Assembly (NCBI GenBank): GCA_945869245.1
Contig: CAMBOY010000039.1
Location: forward strand, 1 to 16,212
From: Hydrogenophaga intermedia
Lineage (GTDB): Bacteria; Pseudomonadota; Gammaproteobacteria; Burkholderiales; Burkholderiaceae_C
Length of the DNA: 16,212 nt
Direction: 5' to 3'
Numbering within the stretch: position 1 is the stretch's first letter; the number at the start of each line of letters is the position of its first letter. A program made the translations under genes and the position numbers. Under the pieces are notes generated by a model. It was not told the DNA's origin. It ran no database searches and saw only the letters and a list, made by a program, of their open reading frames with translations. Below are positions 1-6,170 of the stretch, piece after piece.

Positions 1-9
1 CGCGGCTAC

Positions 10-21
10 TGGTAGCTACCA
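10..21. promoter_or_regulatory. Perfect 12-bp palindrome, possible LacI-family operator
   Basis: The sequence TGGTAGCTACCA is a perfect inverted repeat about 60 bases upstream of the LacI-family start codon. LacI-family operators are short palindromes and these regulators often bind near their own gene, so autoregulation, or control of a divergent gene to the left of the window, is a reasonable guess. The centre is GC rather than the CG seen in most LacI-type operators, which weakens the case. No convincing -35/-10 pair was found beside it. Confidence 0.35.
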
Positions 22-79
22 TGGTGGCAGGGTTCAAATCGACGCACAATGCGGCCCAGCTTCCGTTGAGTCCCGTTGC

Positions 80-1153
80 ATGAACAAAAAAGCCCACCCA
101 CCTGCCACCGCTGGCGCCATCCGCAAAGAACGCCCCGTGCACCCCGTGCAGCGTGGGCGACCCACCTTGGGTATGGTGGCCGAGCGGGCTGGGGTGTCGC
201 CCAGCACCGTGTCGCGCATCTTGAACGGCACCGCCAAGGTCAGCGCCGAAAAGCGCGCCCTGGTGGAAAGCATGATCAACGAGCTGGGCTTTAAGCCCGA
301 CCCGGTGGCGCGCAGCTTGGCCGGTGGACGCACCATGAGCGTGGGCGTGCTCACCCAATACATCGACAGCCCCTATTACGGCGAAGCCCTGCGTGGCATT
401 GAAGACGAACTGCACCAGGCCCACTACGCCCCGCTGTTTGTCAGCGGCCACTGGAACGAGGCCGAAGAAGCCAGCCGTCTGGCCCTGCTGCAGGAACGCA
501 AAGTCGACGGGCTGATTGTGCTCACCGGCCGCCTGTCCGACGCCGCGCTGCTGCAGGTGGCGCAGACCTTGCCGGTGGTGGTGACCGGTCGGCGCCTGAG
601 CGCCGAGCGCTTGTTCAGCCTGGACTACGACAACGAAGAGGGCGCCCGCCTGGCGGTGCAGCACCTGCACGCCATGGGCCACCGGCAAATTGCCTTTATC
701 TCGGGCCCGTTGGACCACCCCGACGCCGCGCACCGGCTAGAAGGCTTTCGCCGCGAAATGGACAAATACGCACCGGGCTTTGATGCCCAACTGGTGGTCA
801 TGGGCGACTTTCAAGAATCGGGCGGCTTTCGGGCCATGAGCACCTTGCTGCAATCGGGGGGCCTGTTTTCAGCGGTCATCGCCGCCAACGACCAAATGGC
901 CTACGGCGCCCGCCTGGCCCTGCACCGCGCCGGCCTGCGCGTGCCCGACGATGTGTCGCTGGTGGGCTTTGACGACCTGCCGCACTCGGCCTTCACCCTG
1001 CCGCCGCTGACCTCGGTGCGCCAGTCGGTGTACGAGGTCGGGCAGACCGCTGCGCGCGCGCTGCTCGACCTGATGGCCAAACGCACCCCGCCGTCGAAAG
1101 TGATCGCGGCCGAGCTGGTGGTGCGGGAGTCGACGCGGATGGTGCGGCGCTGA
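80..1153 (+). CDS. LacI-family transcriptional regulator
   Basis: A 357-residue DNA-binding regulator. After a basic, proline-rich N-terminal extension of about 28 residues comes the LacI helix-turn-helix (about residues 29-52, AERAGVSPSTVSRILNG), then the hinge helix (about 74-82, DPVARSLAGG). The rest is a periplasmic-binding-protein-like effector domain that begins at the typical SVGVLTQYIDSPYY strand-loop and ends with the family pattern VSLVGFDDLPHSAFTLPPLTSVRQ. The length is normal apart from the extension. The ATG at 80 has only a weak ribosome site (GTTGAG), so translation could start slightly further in, but HTH integrity supports this frame. No sugar transporter or catabolic gene lies downstream; the next gene is convergent coq7, 14 bases away. 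Its target is therefore probably to the left of the window, and the ligand cannot be told from sequence. Confidence 0.93.
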   Translation: MNKKAHPPATAGAIRKERPVHPVQRGRPTLGMVAERAGVSPSTVSRILNGTAKVSAEKRALVESMINELGFKPDPVARSLAGGRTMSVGVLTQYIDSPYYGEALRGIEDELHQAHYAPLFVSGHWNEAEEASRLALLQERKVDGLIVLTGRLSDAALLQVAQTLPVVVTGRRLSAERLFSLDYDNEEGARLAVQHLHAMGHRQIAFISGPLDHPDAAHRLEGFRREMDKYAPGFDAQLVVMGDFQESGGFRAMSTLLQSGGLFSAVIAANDQMAYGARLALHRAGLRVPDDVSLVGFDDLPHSAFTLPPLTSVRQSVYEVGQTAARALLDLMAKRTPPSKVIAAELVVRESTRMVRR

Positions 1154-1167
1154 AGGCTGCGCAGGGC

Positions 1168-1824
1168 TCACACCCGGTGCGCCACGGTCGTCATCACCTT
1201 GGCCACGCCTTGCATCACCGCCTTCACCGGCGCGGGCAACTCGGCCGCGCCGTGGTGCTGGGCGTCGCGGGCGTGCTCGGCTTCGTCGGCCGCCATTTGG
1301 GCCACCACCGCGCGTGAGGCGTGGTCGCCTGGGGGCAGGCGGTTCATGTGGCTGTCCAAGTGCGCTTCCACCTGGCGCTCGGTTTCCACCACAAAACCCA
1401 GGCTCACGCCGCGCCCCACCTGGCCGGCCAGCAGGCCAATGCCAAAGGCGCCGGCGTACCACAGCGGGTTGAGCAGCGAGGGGCGCGCGCCTAGGGCGTC
1501 CAGCCGTTCTTTGGTCCAGGCCAAGTGGTCGGTTTCTTCGCGGCTGGCGGCTTCCAAGTGGCGCGCCAGGCGCTCGTCGGGCGCGCGGCCGCCAGCGGGC
1601 CAGCGCGCGGCCAGGGCCTGGGCGTTGTAGAGCGCCTGCGCGCACACCTCGCCCACATGGTTGACCCGCATCAGCGCACCCGACAGGGCTTTTTCCTCGG
1701 GGGTGAGACCACTGTCGTCGGCCACCACGCTGGGCTGTGGCGTGGGCCGGGCGGCCACCGGTTTGGCAAACAGGGTGCGCAGGCCGTTGTCGGCGGCGCA
1801 CAGCAAGGCGTCAATGGCGGACAT
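1168..1824 (-). CDS. coq7: Demethoxyubiquinone hydroxylase, Coq7 type
   Basis: A 218-residue di-iron monooxygenase of the Coq7/Cat5 family, which hydroxylates C6 of the demethoxyubiquinone ring at the membrane. The iron-ligand pattern is complete: Glu59 in RVNHVGE, an ExxH at 97-100 (EETDH), a glutamate in VVETE (147-149) and a second ExxH at 181-184 (DEAEH). A hydrophobic segment (about 121-147) between the two motif halves fits the interfacial membrane association known for the family. An in-frame ATG exists 44 codons upstream, but it lies inside the preceding gene. The chosen start has AAGGA seven bases before it and gives the usual family length. The gene follows the enoyl-CoA hydratase by 31 bases on the same strand, so co-transcription is likely. 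It converges with the LacI-family gene. Confidence 0.95.
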   Translation of the reverse strand: MSAIDALLCAADNGLRTLFAKPVAARPTPQPSVVADDSGLTPEEKALSGALMRVNHVGEVCAQALYNAQALAARWPAGGRAPDERLARHLEAASREETDHLAWTKERLDALGARPSLLNPLWYAGAFGIGLLAGQVGRGVSLGFVVETERQVEAHLDSHMNRLPPGDHASRAVVAQMAADEAEHARDAQHHGAAELPAPVKAVMQGVAKVMTTVAHRV

Positions 1825-1855
1825 GGCGGGTTCCTTCTGTGCGGGTGATGCAGGT

Positions 1856-2635
1856 TCAGCGGTGCTTAAAAGCGGGCGCACGTTTGTTGACAAACGCGTC
1901 CATGCCTTCTTTTTGGTCTTCGGTGGCAAACAGCGCGTGGAACAGGCGGCGTTCAAACATCACGCCGTCGGCCAGCGTGCCCTCAAAGGCGCGGTTGACT
2001 GCCTCTTTGGCCGCCATCACGCTGGGCAGGCCAAAGCCGCAGATGGTGAGTGCGGCGGCGAGTGTTTCGTCCATCAGCTTGTCCAGCGGCACCACGCGGC
2101 TGACCAGGCCGGCGCGTTCGGCCTCGGTGGCGTCCATCATGCGGCCGGTGAGCACCAGGTCCATGGCCTTGGCTTTGCCCACGGCGCGCGGCAGGCGCTG
2201 GGTGCCGCCGGCGCCGGGGATGATGCCCAGCTTGATCTCGGGCTGGCCAAACTTGGCGTTGTCGGCGGCGATGATGACGTCGCACATCATGGCCAGTTCA
2301 CAGCCGCCACCCAGTGCAAAACCGCTGACCGCCGCAATCACCGGCTTGCGGATGGTGCGGATGGTTTCCCAGTTGCGGGTGATGTAGTCGCTGTTGTAGA
2401 CGTCGGCGAAGGTGTATGTGGCCATGGCGCCGATGTCGGCTCCGGCGGCAAAGGCTTTTTCGCTGCCGGTGATGACCATGCAGCCGATCTCGGGGTCGGC
2501 GTCGAAGGCTTTGAGGGCGGCGCCCAGCTCGTCCATGAGCTGGCCGTTCAAGGCGTTGAGCGCTTTGGGGCGGTTCAGCGTGACGATGCCGACGCGGCCT
2601 TGGGTGCTCACCAGAATCAGTTCGGGGGTGTTCAT
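1856..2635 (-). CDS. Enoyl-CoA hydratase (crotonase family)
   Basis: A 259-residue crotonase-fold enzyme that should add water to 2-enoyl-CoA. Both catalytic glutamates of true hydratases are present: Glu113 in ALGGGCELAMMCD and Glu133 in FGQPEIKLGIIPGAGGTQRL. The oxyanion-hole region AAGADIGAM lies near 63-71. The start at 2635 is chosen because GGAGA sits eight bases upstream; an in-frame ATG at 2650 would overlap that ribosome site. The gene diverges from paaG across a 171-bp region that holds a TetR-type inverted repeat. It may therefore supply the PaaF-like hydratase step for phenylacetate breakdown, but the sequence is equally typical of a general fatty-acid hydratase, so no paa symbol is given. 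coq7 follows 31 bases downstream. Confidence 0.92.
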   Translation of the reverse strand: MNTPELILVSTQGRVGIVTLNRPKALNALNGQLMDELGAALKAFDADPEIGCMVITGSEKAFAAGADIGAMATYTFADVYNSDYITRNWETIRTIRKPVIAAVSGFALGGGCELAMMCDVIIAADNAKFGQPEIKLGIIPGAGGTQRLPRAVGKAKAMDLVLTGRMMDATEAERAGLVSRVVPLDKLMDETLAAALTICGFGLPSVMAAKEAVNRAFEGTLADGVMFERRLFHALFATEDQKEGMDAFVNKRAPAFKHR

Positions 2636-2756
2636 GCGACAAGTCTCCATTGACGTTTACGTAACTCAAGCCGCACTATAGCCCCACCTGTGCCGCCTGC
2701 GCATGGGGCGGGACGGTCCACCGACTGGCGTGAGGGGCGGCTTCGGGAAAACATTA

Positions 2757-2774
2757 ACCAACCGATCGGTCGGT
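2757..2774. promoter_or_regulatory. TetR-type inverted repeat before paaG, probable PaaR-like operator
   Basis: The 18-bp sequence ACCAACCGATCGGTCGGT is an inverted repeat with one mismatched pair, built on the perfect core ACCGATCGGT. It lies 33 bases before the paaG start and just upstream of an extended -10-like element TGCTACAGT (2778-2786), so a bound protein would block transcription. In betaproteobacteria paa genes are commonly controlled by a TetR-family repressor (PaaR) that responds to phenylacetyl-CoA. I infer that this is such a site. No tetR gene is present in the window. Confidence 0.6.
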
Positions 2775-2806
2775 GAATGCTACAGTGGCAACAGGAGACA
2801 AACACA

Positions 2807-3598
2807 ATGAGCGAATCCATCCTCTACTCAGAGCGGGGTGCGGTGGCCGTGGTCACCCTCAACCGGCCCGACAACCTCAACAGCTTCGATCTGCCCATGC
2901 ACCAGGCGCTGTGGCGCGCGCTGGATCAGGCCGAGGCCAACCGCAGCATCCGCGCCTTGGTGATCACCGGAGCCGGGCGTGGCTTTTGTGCCGGGGCGGA
3001 TTTATCGGCATTTGACTTTGAGCCTGGCCCCGACTTGGTGCAGCGCGCCGACCCGGGCCCGATCATCGAGCAGGCGTTCAACCCGACCGCGCGGCGCATG
3101 GCGCGCCTGCGCATGCCCAGCGTGGCGGCGGTCAACGGGGTGGCGGCCGGCGCGGGCGCTTCGCTCGCCATGTGCTGCGACATGGCCATTGCCGCGCCCA
3201 ACGCCAGCTTCATCCAGGCGTTCAGCAAGATCGGCTTGATCCCCGACGCCGGCGGCAGCTGGCTGCTGGTGGAGCGGCTGGGCCTGTCGCGTGCGCTGGG
3301 CCTGGCCATGACCGGCGACAAGCTGGGCGCCCAACAGGCCAAGGACTGGGGCTTGGTGTGGGACGTCGCCGACGACTGCCTGAGCGCATCGCTGGCGCTG
3401 GCCGACAAACTGGCCGCGATGCCCACCGCCGCGCTGGTGGCCACCCGCACCCTGCTGCGCGAGGCCGGCACCCGCAGCTTCGATCAGCAACTGGATGTGG
3501 AGCGCGACACCCAGTCGGCGCTGGGCCGCACGCACGACTACATCGAAGGCGTGATGGCCTTTCGCGAAAAACGCGCGCCGCGTTTCAAGGGGGAATAA
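2807..3598 (+). CDS. paaG: Ring-epoxide-CoA isomerase PaaG, phenylacetate catabolism
   Basis: A 263-residue crotonase-fold isomerase that converts ring-1,2-epoxyphenylacetyl-CoA to the oxepin-CoA. Its sequence follows E. coli PaaG closely over the whole length: RPDNLNSFD, TGAGRGFCAGADL (54-66), NGVAAGAGASLAM (110-122), AFSKIGLIPDAGGSW (138-152) and the C-terminal EGVMAFREKRAPRF. The two hydratase glutamates are absent (Ala-Gly-Ala-Ser and AFSKIG take their places), while the acidic residue of LIPD (Asp147) is kept, as expected for an isomerase. The ATG at 2807 has AGGAG nine bases upstream. paaI starts two bases after its stop codon, so the genes form an operon with paaK. Confidence 0.9.
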   Translation: MSESILYSERGAVAVVTLNRPDNLNSFDLPMHQALWRALDQAEANRSIRALVITGAGRGFCAGADLSAFDFEPGPDLVQRADPGPIIEQAFNPTARRMARLRMPSVAAVNGVAAGAGASLAMCCDMAIAAPNASFIQAFSKIGLIPDAGGSWLLVERLGLSRALGLAMTGDKLGAQQAKDWGLVWDVADDCLSASLALADKLAAMPTAALVATRTLLREAGTRSFDQQLDVERDTQSALGRTHDYIEGVMAFREKRAPRFKGE

Positions 3599-3600
3599 GC

Positions 3601-4119
3601 ATGACGCCTGGATTCGACGCAGGGCCGCCCCAAGGCGAATCAGCCCCCGTGGGGGGCAGCGAACCTGGCGCAGCCGGGAGCGTGGGGGCCTATGAACGCG
3701 CTCACAAAGTCGGCGAGACCATGTTCGCGGTCGACACCGCCAGCAAACACACCATGGGCATGGAGCTGCTGAGCGTGACGCTTGGCCGCGCCGTGCTGCG
3801 CATGGCGGTCAAGCCGCTGCACCTCAACGGTCACCGCATCTGCCACGGCGGCTTCATCTTCACCCTGGCCGATTCCACCTTTGCCTTTGCCTGCAACAGC
3901 CACAACAAAAACGCGGTGGCGGCGGGCTGCAGCATCGAGTTTTTAAAGCCCGCCTATGAGGGCGATGTGCTCACCTGCGAAGGCGTTGAGCAAACGCTGC
4001 AGGGCCGGCACGGCATTTACGACATGAAGGTCACCAACCAACGCGGCGAGGTGGTGGCCATGTTCCGCGGCAAAAGCGCGGTGATTCCCGGTCAGGTGTT
4101 TGAGGAGGCCACCCCATGA
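3601..4119 (+). CDS. paaI: Hydroxyphenylacetyl-CoA thioesterase PaaI with repeat-encoded N-terminus
   Basis: A 172-residue hotdog-fold thioesterase that releases CoA from stalled ring-hydroxylated phenylacetyl-CoA, a salvage role in the paa pathway. The family core is clear: LNGHRICHGGFIFTLAD (75-91, with the catalytic Asp91), ACNSHNKNAVAAG, SIEFLKPAYEGD (111-122) and FRGKSAVI (155-162). E. coli PaaI is about 140 residues and begins near the equivalent of YERAHKVGE (31-39). The first 30 residues here are extra, rich in Gly, Pro, Ser and Ala, and encoded by a palindromic repeat element (3622-3690). The ATG at 3601 fits the two-base spacing from paaG and has a GGGGGA stretch upstream. Initiation at the internal GTG (3682) cannot be excluded. 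Its stop overlaps the paaK start in ATGA. Confidence 0.9.
   Translation: MTPGFDAGPPQGESAPVGGSEPGAAGSVGAYERAHKVGETMFAVDTASKHTMGMELLSVTLGRAVLRMAVKPLHLNGHRICHGGFIFTLADSTFAFACNSHNKNAVAAGCSIEFLKPAYEGDVLTCEGVEQTLQGRHGIYDMKVTNQRGEVVAMFRGKSAVIPGQVFEEATP
3622..3690 (+). repeat. C/G-run palindromic repeat inside paaI
   Basis: This segment contains the hairpin GCCCCC-gtg-GGGGGC, followed by AGCGA, a short variable part and GCAGCC, and ends in GTGGGGGCC, which can pair with the opening GGCCGCCCC. I recognise the layout as a dispersed intergenic palindromic repeat common in Comamonadaceae; that is memory, not a search. A partial second copy occurs at 15210-15242 on the other strand. Here the element is translated in frame as part of the PaaI N-terminus. 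Confidence 0.6.
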
Positions 4120-5411
4120 AGGCGTTTGCGCTGGACCCGATTGAAAAAGCCGGCATCGACGAGCTGCGCGCGCTGCAGCGCAAGCGCTTGCAGGCCACGT
4201 TGCGCCACGCGTATGCGAACTCACCTGTGTACCGGGCCAAGTTCGACGCCGCCGGTGTGCACCCCGACGATTGCCGCAGCCTGGCCGATTTGGCGAAGTT
4301 TCCTTTCACCGTCAAAACCGACCTGCGCGACAACTACCCCTTTGGCCTGTTTGCCGTGCCACGCGAACAGTGCGCCCGCATCCACGCGTCCAGCGGCACC
4401 ACCGGCAAACCCACGGTGGTGGGATACACCCAAAAGGACATCGACACCTGGGCAGCTCTGGTGGCGCGCAGCATCCGCGCAGCGGGCGCACGGCCGGGCG
4501 ACATGGTGCATGTGAGCTATGGCTACGGCCTGTTCACCGGCGGCTTGGGCGCGCACTACGGCGCCGAGCGGCTGGGCCTGACGGTGGTGCCTTTTGGTGG
4601 CGGCCAAACCGAGCGCCAGGTGCAGCTGATCCAGGACTTCAAGCCCACCATCATCATGGTGACGCCGAGCTATATGCTGGCCATTGCCGACGAATTGGAG
4701 CGACAGGGGATTGATCCGCGCAGCACCTCGCTGCGCACCGGCATCTTTGGCGCCGAGCCTTGGACCAACGACATGCGCCGCGCGATTGAGCAGCGCATGG
4801 GTATCGACGCGGTCGACATCTACGGCCTGTCTGAAGTGATGGGCCCGGGCGTGGCCAGCGAATGCGTGGAAACCAAAGACGGCCCCACCATTTGGGAAGA
4901 CCACTTTTACCCTGAGATCATCGACCCCGACACCGGCGAGGTGTTGCCCGACGGCGAGTTGGGTGAACTGGTGTTCACCAGCCTGAGCAAAGAAGCGCTG
5001 CCCATCATCCGCTACCGCACCCGCGATCTGACGCGCCTGTTGCCCGGCACCGCGCGCACCATGCGCCGCATGGAAAAAATCACCGGCCGCAGCGACGACA
5101 TGATGATCGTGCGCGGGGTGAATGTGTTTCCCACGCAGATCGAAGAGCTGATCCTCAAGCAAGCGTCGCTGGCGCCGCACTACCTGTGTGTGCTGACTCG
5201 CGAAGGCCCGCTCGATGGCCTGACGGTGCGGGTGGAAACCCGCCCGGGAGTGGCCGTGGACAGTGCCGAGGCCCAAGCCGCCGCCGCCGCGTTGCAGCAC
5301 GACATCAAGACCTATGTGGGCAGCAGCGCAGTGATCGAGCTCAAAGCCGAGGGCGGTGTGGAACGCAGCCAAGGCAAGGCCAAGCGGGTGTTGGATTTGC
5401 GGCCGCGCTGA
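4116..5411 (+). CDS. paaK: Phenylacetate-CoA ligase PaaK
   Basis: A 431-residue AMP-forming ligase of the ANL superfamily that activates phenylacetate with ATP and CoA, the entry step of aerobic phenylacetate degradation. Motifs in order: phosphate-binding loop SSGTTGKPT (92-100), substrate-pocket region SYGYGLFTGG (134-143), YGLSE (236-240), RYRTRD (299-304), hinge GRSDDMMIVRGVNVFP (324-339) and the C-terminal lysine region GKAKR (420-424). The length is typical of PaaK. It overlaps paaI by four bases (ATGA), with GAGGAGG seven bases before the start, so the two are translationally coupled. The operon ends here in this window; the next gene is convergent after 15 bases. paaABCDE and paaZ must lie elsewhere if the pathway is complete. 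Confidence 0.96.
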   Translation: MKAFALDPIEKAGIDELRALQRKRLQATLRHAYANSPVYRAKFDAAGVHPDDCRSLADLAKFPFTVKTDLRDNYPFGLFAVPREQCARIHASSGTTGKPTVVGYTQKDIDTWAALVARSIRAAGARPGDMVHVSYGYGLFTGGLGAHYGAERLGLTVVPFGGGQTERQVQLIQDFKPTIIMVTPSYMLAIADELERQGIDPRSTSLRTGIFGAEPWTNDMRRAIEQRMGIDAVDIYGLSEVMGPGVASECVETKDGPTIWEDHFYPEIIDPDTGEVLPDGELGELVFTSLSKEALPIIRYRTRDLTRLLPGTARTMRRMEKITGRSDDMMIVRGVNVFPTQIEELILKQASLAPHYLCVLTREGPLDGLTVRVETRPGVAVDSAEAQAAAAALQHDIKTYVGSSAVIELKAEGGVERSQGKAKRVLDLRPR

Positions 5412-5426
5412 GCGGTGCTCAAGCCA

Positions 5427-5720
5427 TCAGCGCAGCGCGTCAAGCACCGCCTTGGGGTTGCGATCAATCACATTCAGCAACACCAGCGATGCCCCGCTGG
5501 GCGAGCGGTCGCCGCGCTCCCAGTGGCGCAGCGTAGCCACCGAAAAGCCGAACCGGGCCGCAAACTGCTCCTGACTGAGTTGCAGCCGCGCACGCAGTTG
5601 CGATACGTCCACCGGCTGCGGCTGCACCACCCGAACCCCGGCGGGACACTGGCCCTTTGAACGGGCATGCGCCACGGCCTCGTTTAGGCCTTGTTTGATG
5701 CTGTCAAATGCGCTGGACAT
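5427..5720 (-). CDS. XRE/HigA-like antitoxin
   Basis: A 97-residue helix-turn-helix protein. The HTH covers about residues 39-71 (LRARLQLSQEQFAARFGFS followed by VATLRHWERG). The C-terminal LLNVIDRNPKAVLDAL is the usual tail of HigA/NadS-type antitoxins paired with RelE/HigB-like toxins. It follows the toxin gene by 12 bases, and the start at 5720 has AAAGGA seven bases upstream. By family knowledge it neutralises the toxin and represses the shared promoter through DNA binding. The toxin-first order is the HigBA arrangement. Confidence 0.88.
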   Translation of the reverse strand: MSSAFDSIKQGLNEAVAHARSKGQCPAGVRVVQPQPVDVSQLRARLQLSQEQFAARFGFSVATLRHWERGDRSPSGASLVLLNVIDRNPKAVLDALR

Positions 5721-5732
5721 GTTCGCGTCCTT

Positions 5733-6068
5733 TCATGGTTCAAGCCACAGGTTGACCAGCAGATCCACCAGACCCGCCAACTCGTTTCTCTCTGCTTGGT
5801 TGAGGTTGGCGCGTTCGTTTTTGGCAAACAGGGTCAACAAGTACAAGGGCATTGCTTCGCTGTGTACGTAATAAATGATCCGAACACCCCCCGACTTGCC
5901 CTGCGAACCCCGACCCCAGCGGAGCTTGCGCACGCCGCCCGTACCCTCCATCAAATCACCAGCCCTCGGGTGCGCCGCCAGGTAACTCACGATGTCGTTG
6001 CGCTCGGCCAGGCTCAACAGCTTCTCGGCGCGGCGGATGTATTCCGGCAGTTCGGCGATGGTGAGCAT
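5733..6068 (-). CDS. RelE/HigB-like toxin
   Basis: A 111-residue type II toxin of the RelE/HigB superfamily, expected to be a ribosome-dependent mRNA endonuclease. The diagnostic core is GTGGVRKLRWGRGSQGKSGG (42-61), then VRIIYYVHS (62-70), LLTLFAKNE (77-85) and the C-terminal LNQAERNELAGLV helix. The frame stays open to a GTG at 6107, but the homologous region begins at MLTIAELPEY, so the ATG at 6068 is preferred. There is no good Shine-Dalgarno before either candidate. The -10-like TAGAAT lies only seven bases from the ATG, so the message may be leaderless. It is divergent from the nucleosidase/NACHT operon, with about 100 bases between start codons. Confidence 0.87.
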   Translation of the reverse strand: MLTIAELPEYIRRAEKLLSLAERNDIVSYLAAHPRAGDLMEGTGGVRKLRWGRGSQGKSGGVRIIYYVHSEAMPLYLLTLFAKNERANLNQAERNELAGLVDLLVNLWLEP

Positions 6069-6075
6069 GTCGAGA

Positions 6076-6092
6076 ATTCTAATCCAATGGAT
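6076..6092 (-). promoter_or_regulatory. Toxin-antitoxin promoter -10 and adjoining operator palindrome
   Basis: On the minus strand TAGAAT (6081-6076) is a good -10 candidate seven bases before the toxin ATG. Immediately upstream is the perfect inverted repeat ATCCA-A-TGGAT (6082-6092), which would fall between the -10 and -35. That is the classic place for autorepression by the antitoxin. No good -35 hexamer is visible. The same site could also affect the divergent operon at 6171. Confidence 0.45.
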
Positions 6093-6170
6093 CAGTCCTG
6101 GAGACACGAAATGGGTCTATGACATCGCCGCTGCTACCATCTTCCGCATCACACAATCAAGGAGGCCGTG

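Noticed and set aside
30..41. GGTTCAAATC at the left edge resembles a tRNA T-loop.
   Set aside because: No acceptor, anticodon or D-arm can be folded around it in the available sequence, and the following bases do not give a CCA-proximal stem. Treated as chance.
869..1801. Long open frames antisense to, or out of frame with, the LacI, coq7, paaK, M61 and monooxygenase genes.
   Set aside because: They are Arg/Pro/Gly/His-rich translations caused by high G+C at third codon positions, have no recognisable domains, and lie wholly over well-supported genes.
1825..1956. A longer Coq7 start 44 codons upstream.
   Set aside because: It lies within the 3' end of the hydratase gene, and the extra residues are unlike Coq7. 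The internal ATG has a good AAGGA.
5409..5421. TGAGC-ggt-GCTCA stem at the paaK stop as a terminator.
   Set aside because: The stem is only five base pairs and no T-run follows on either strand.
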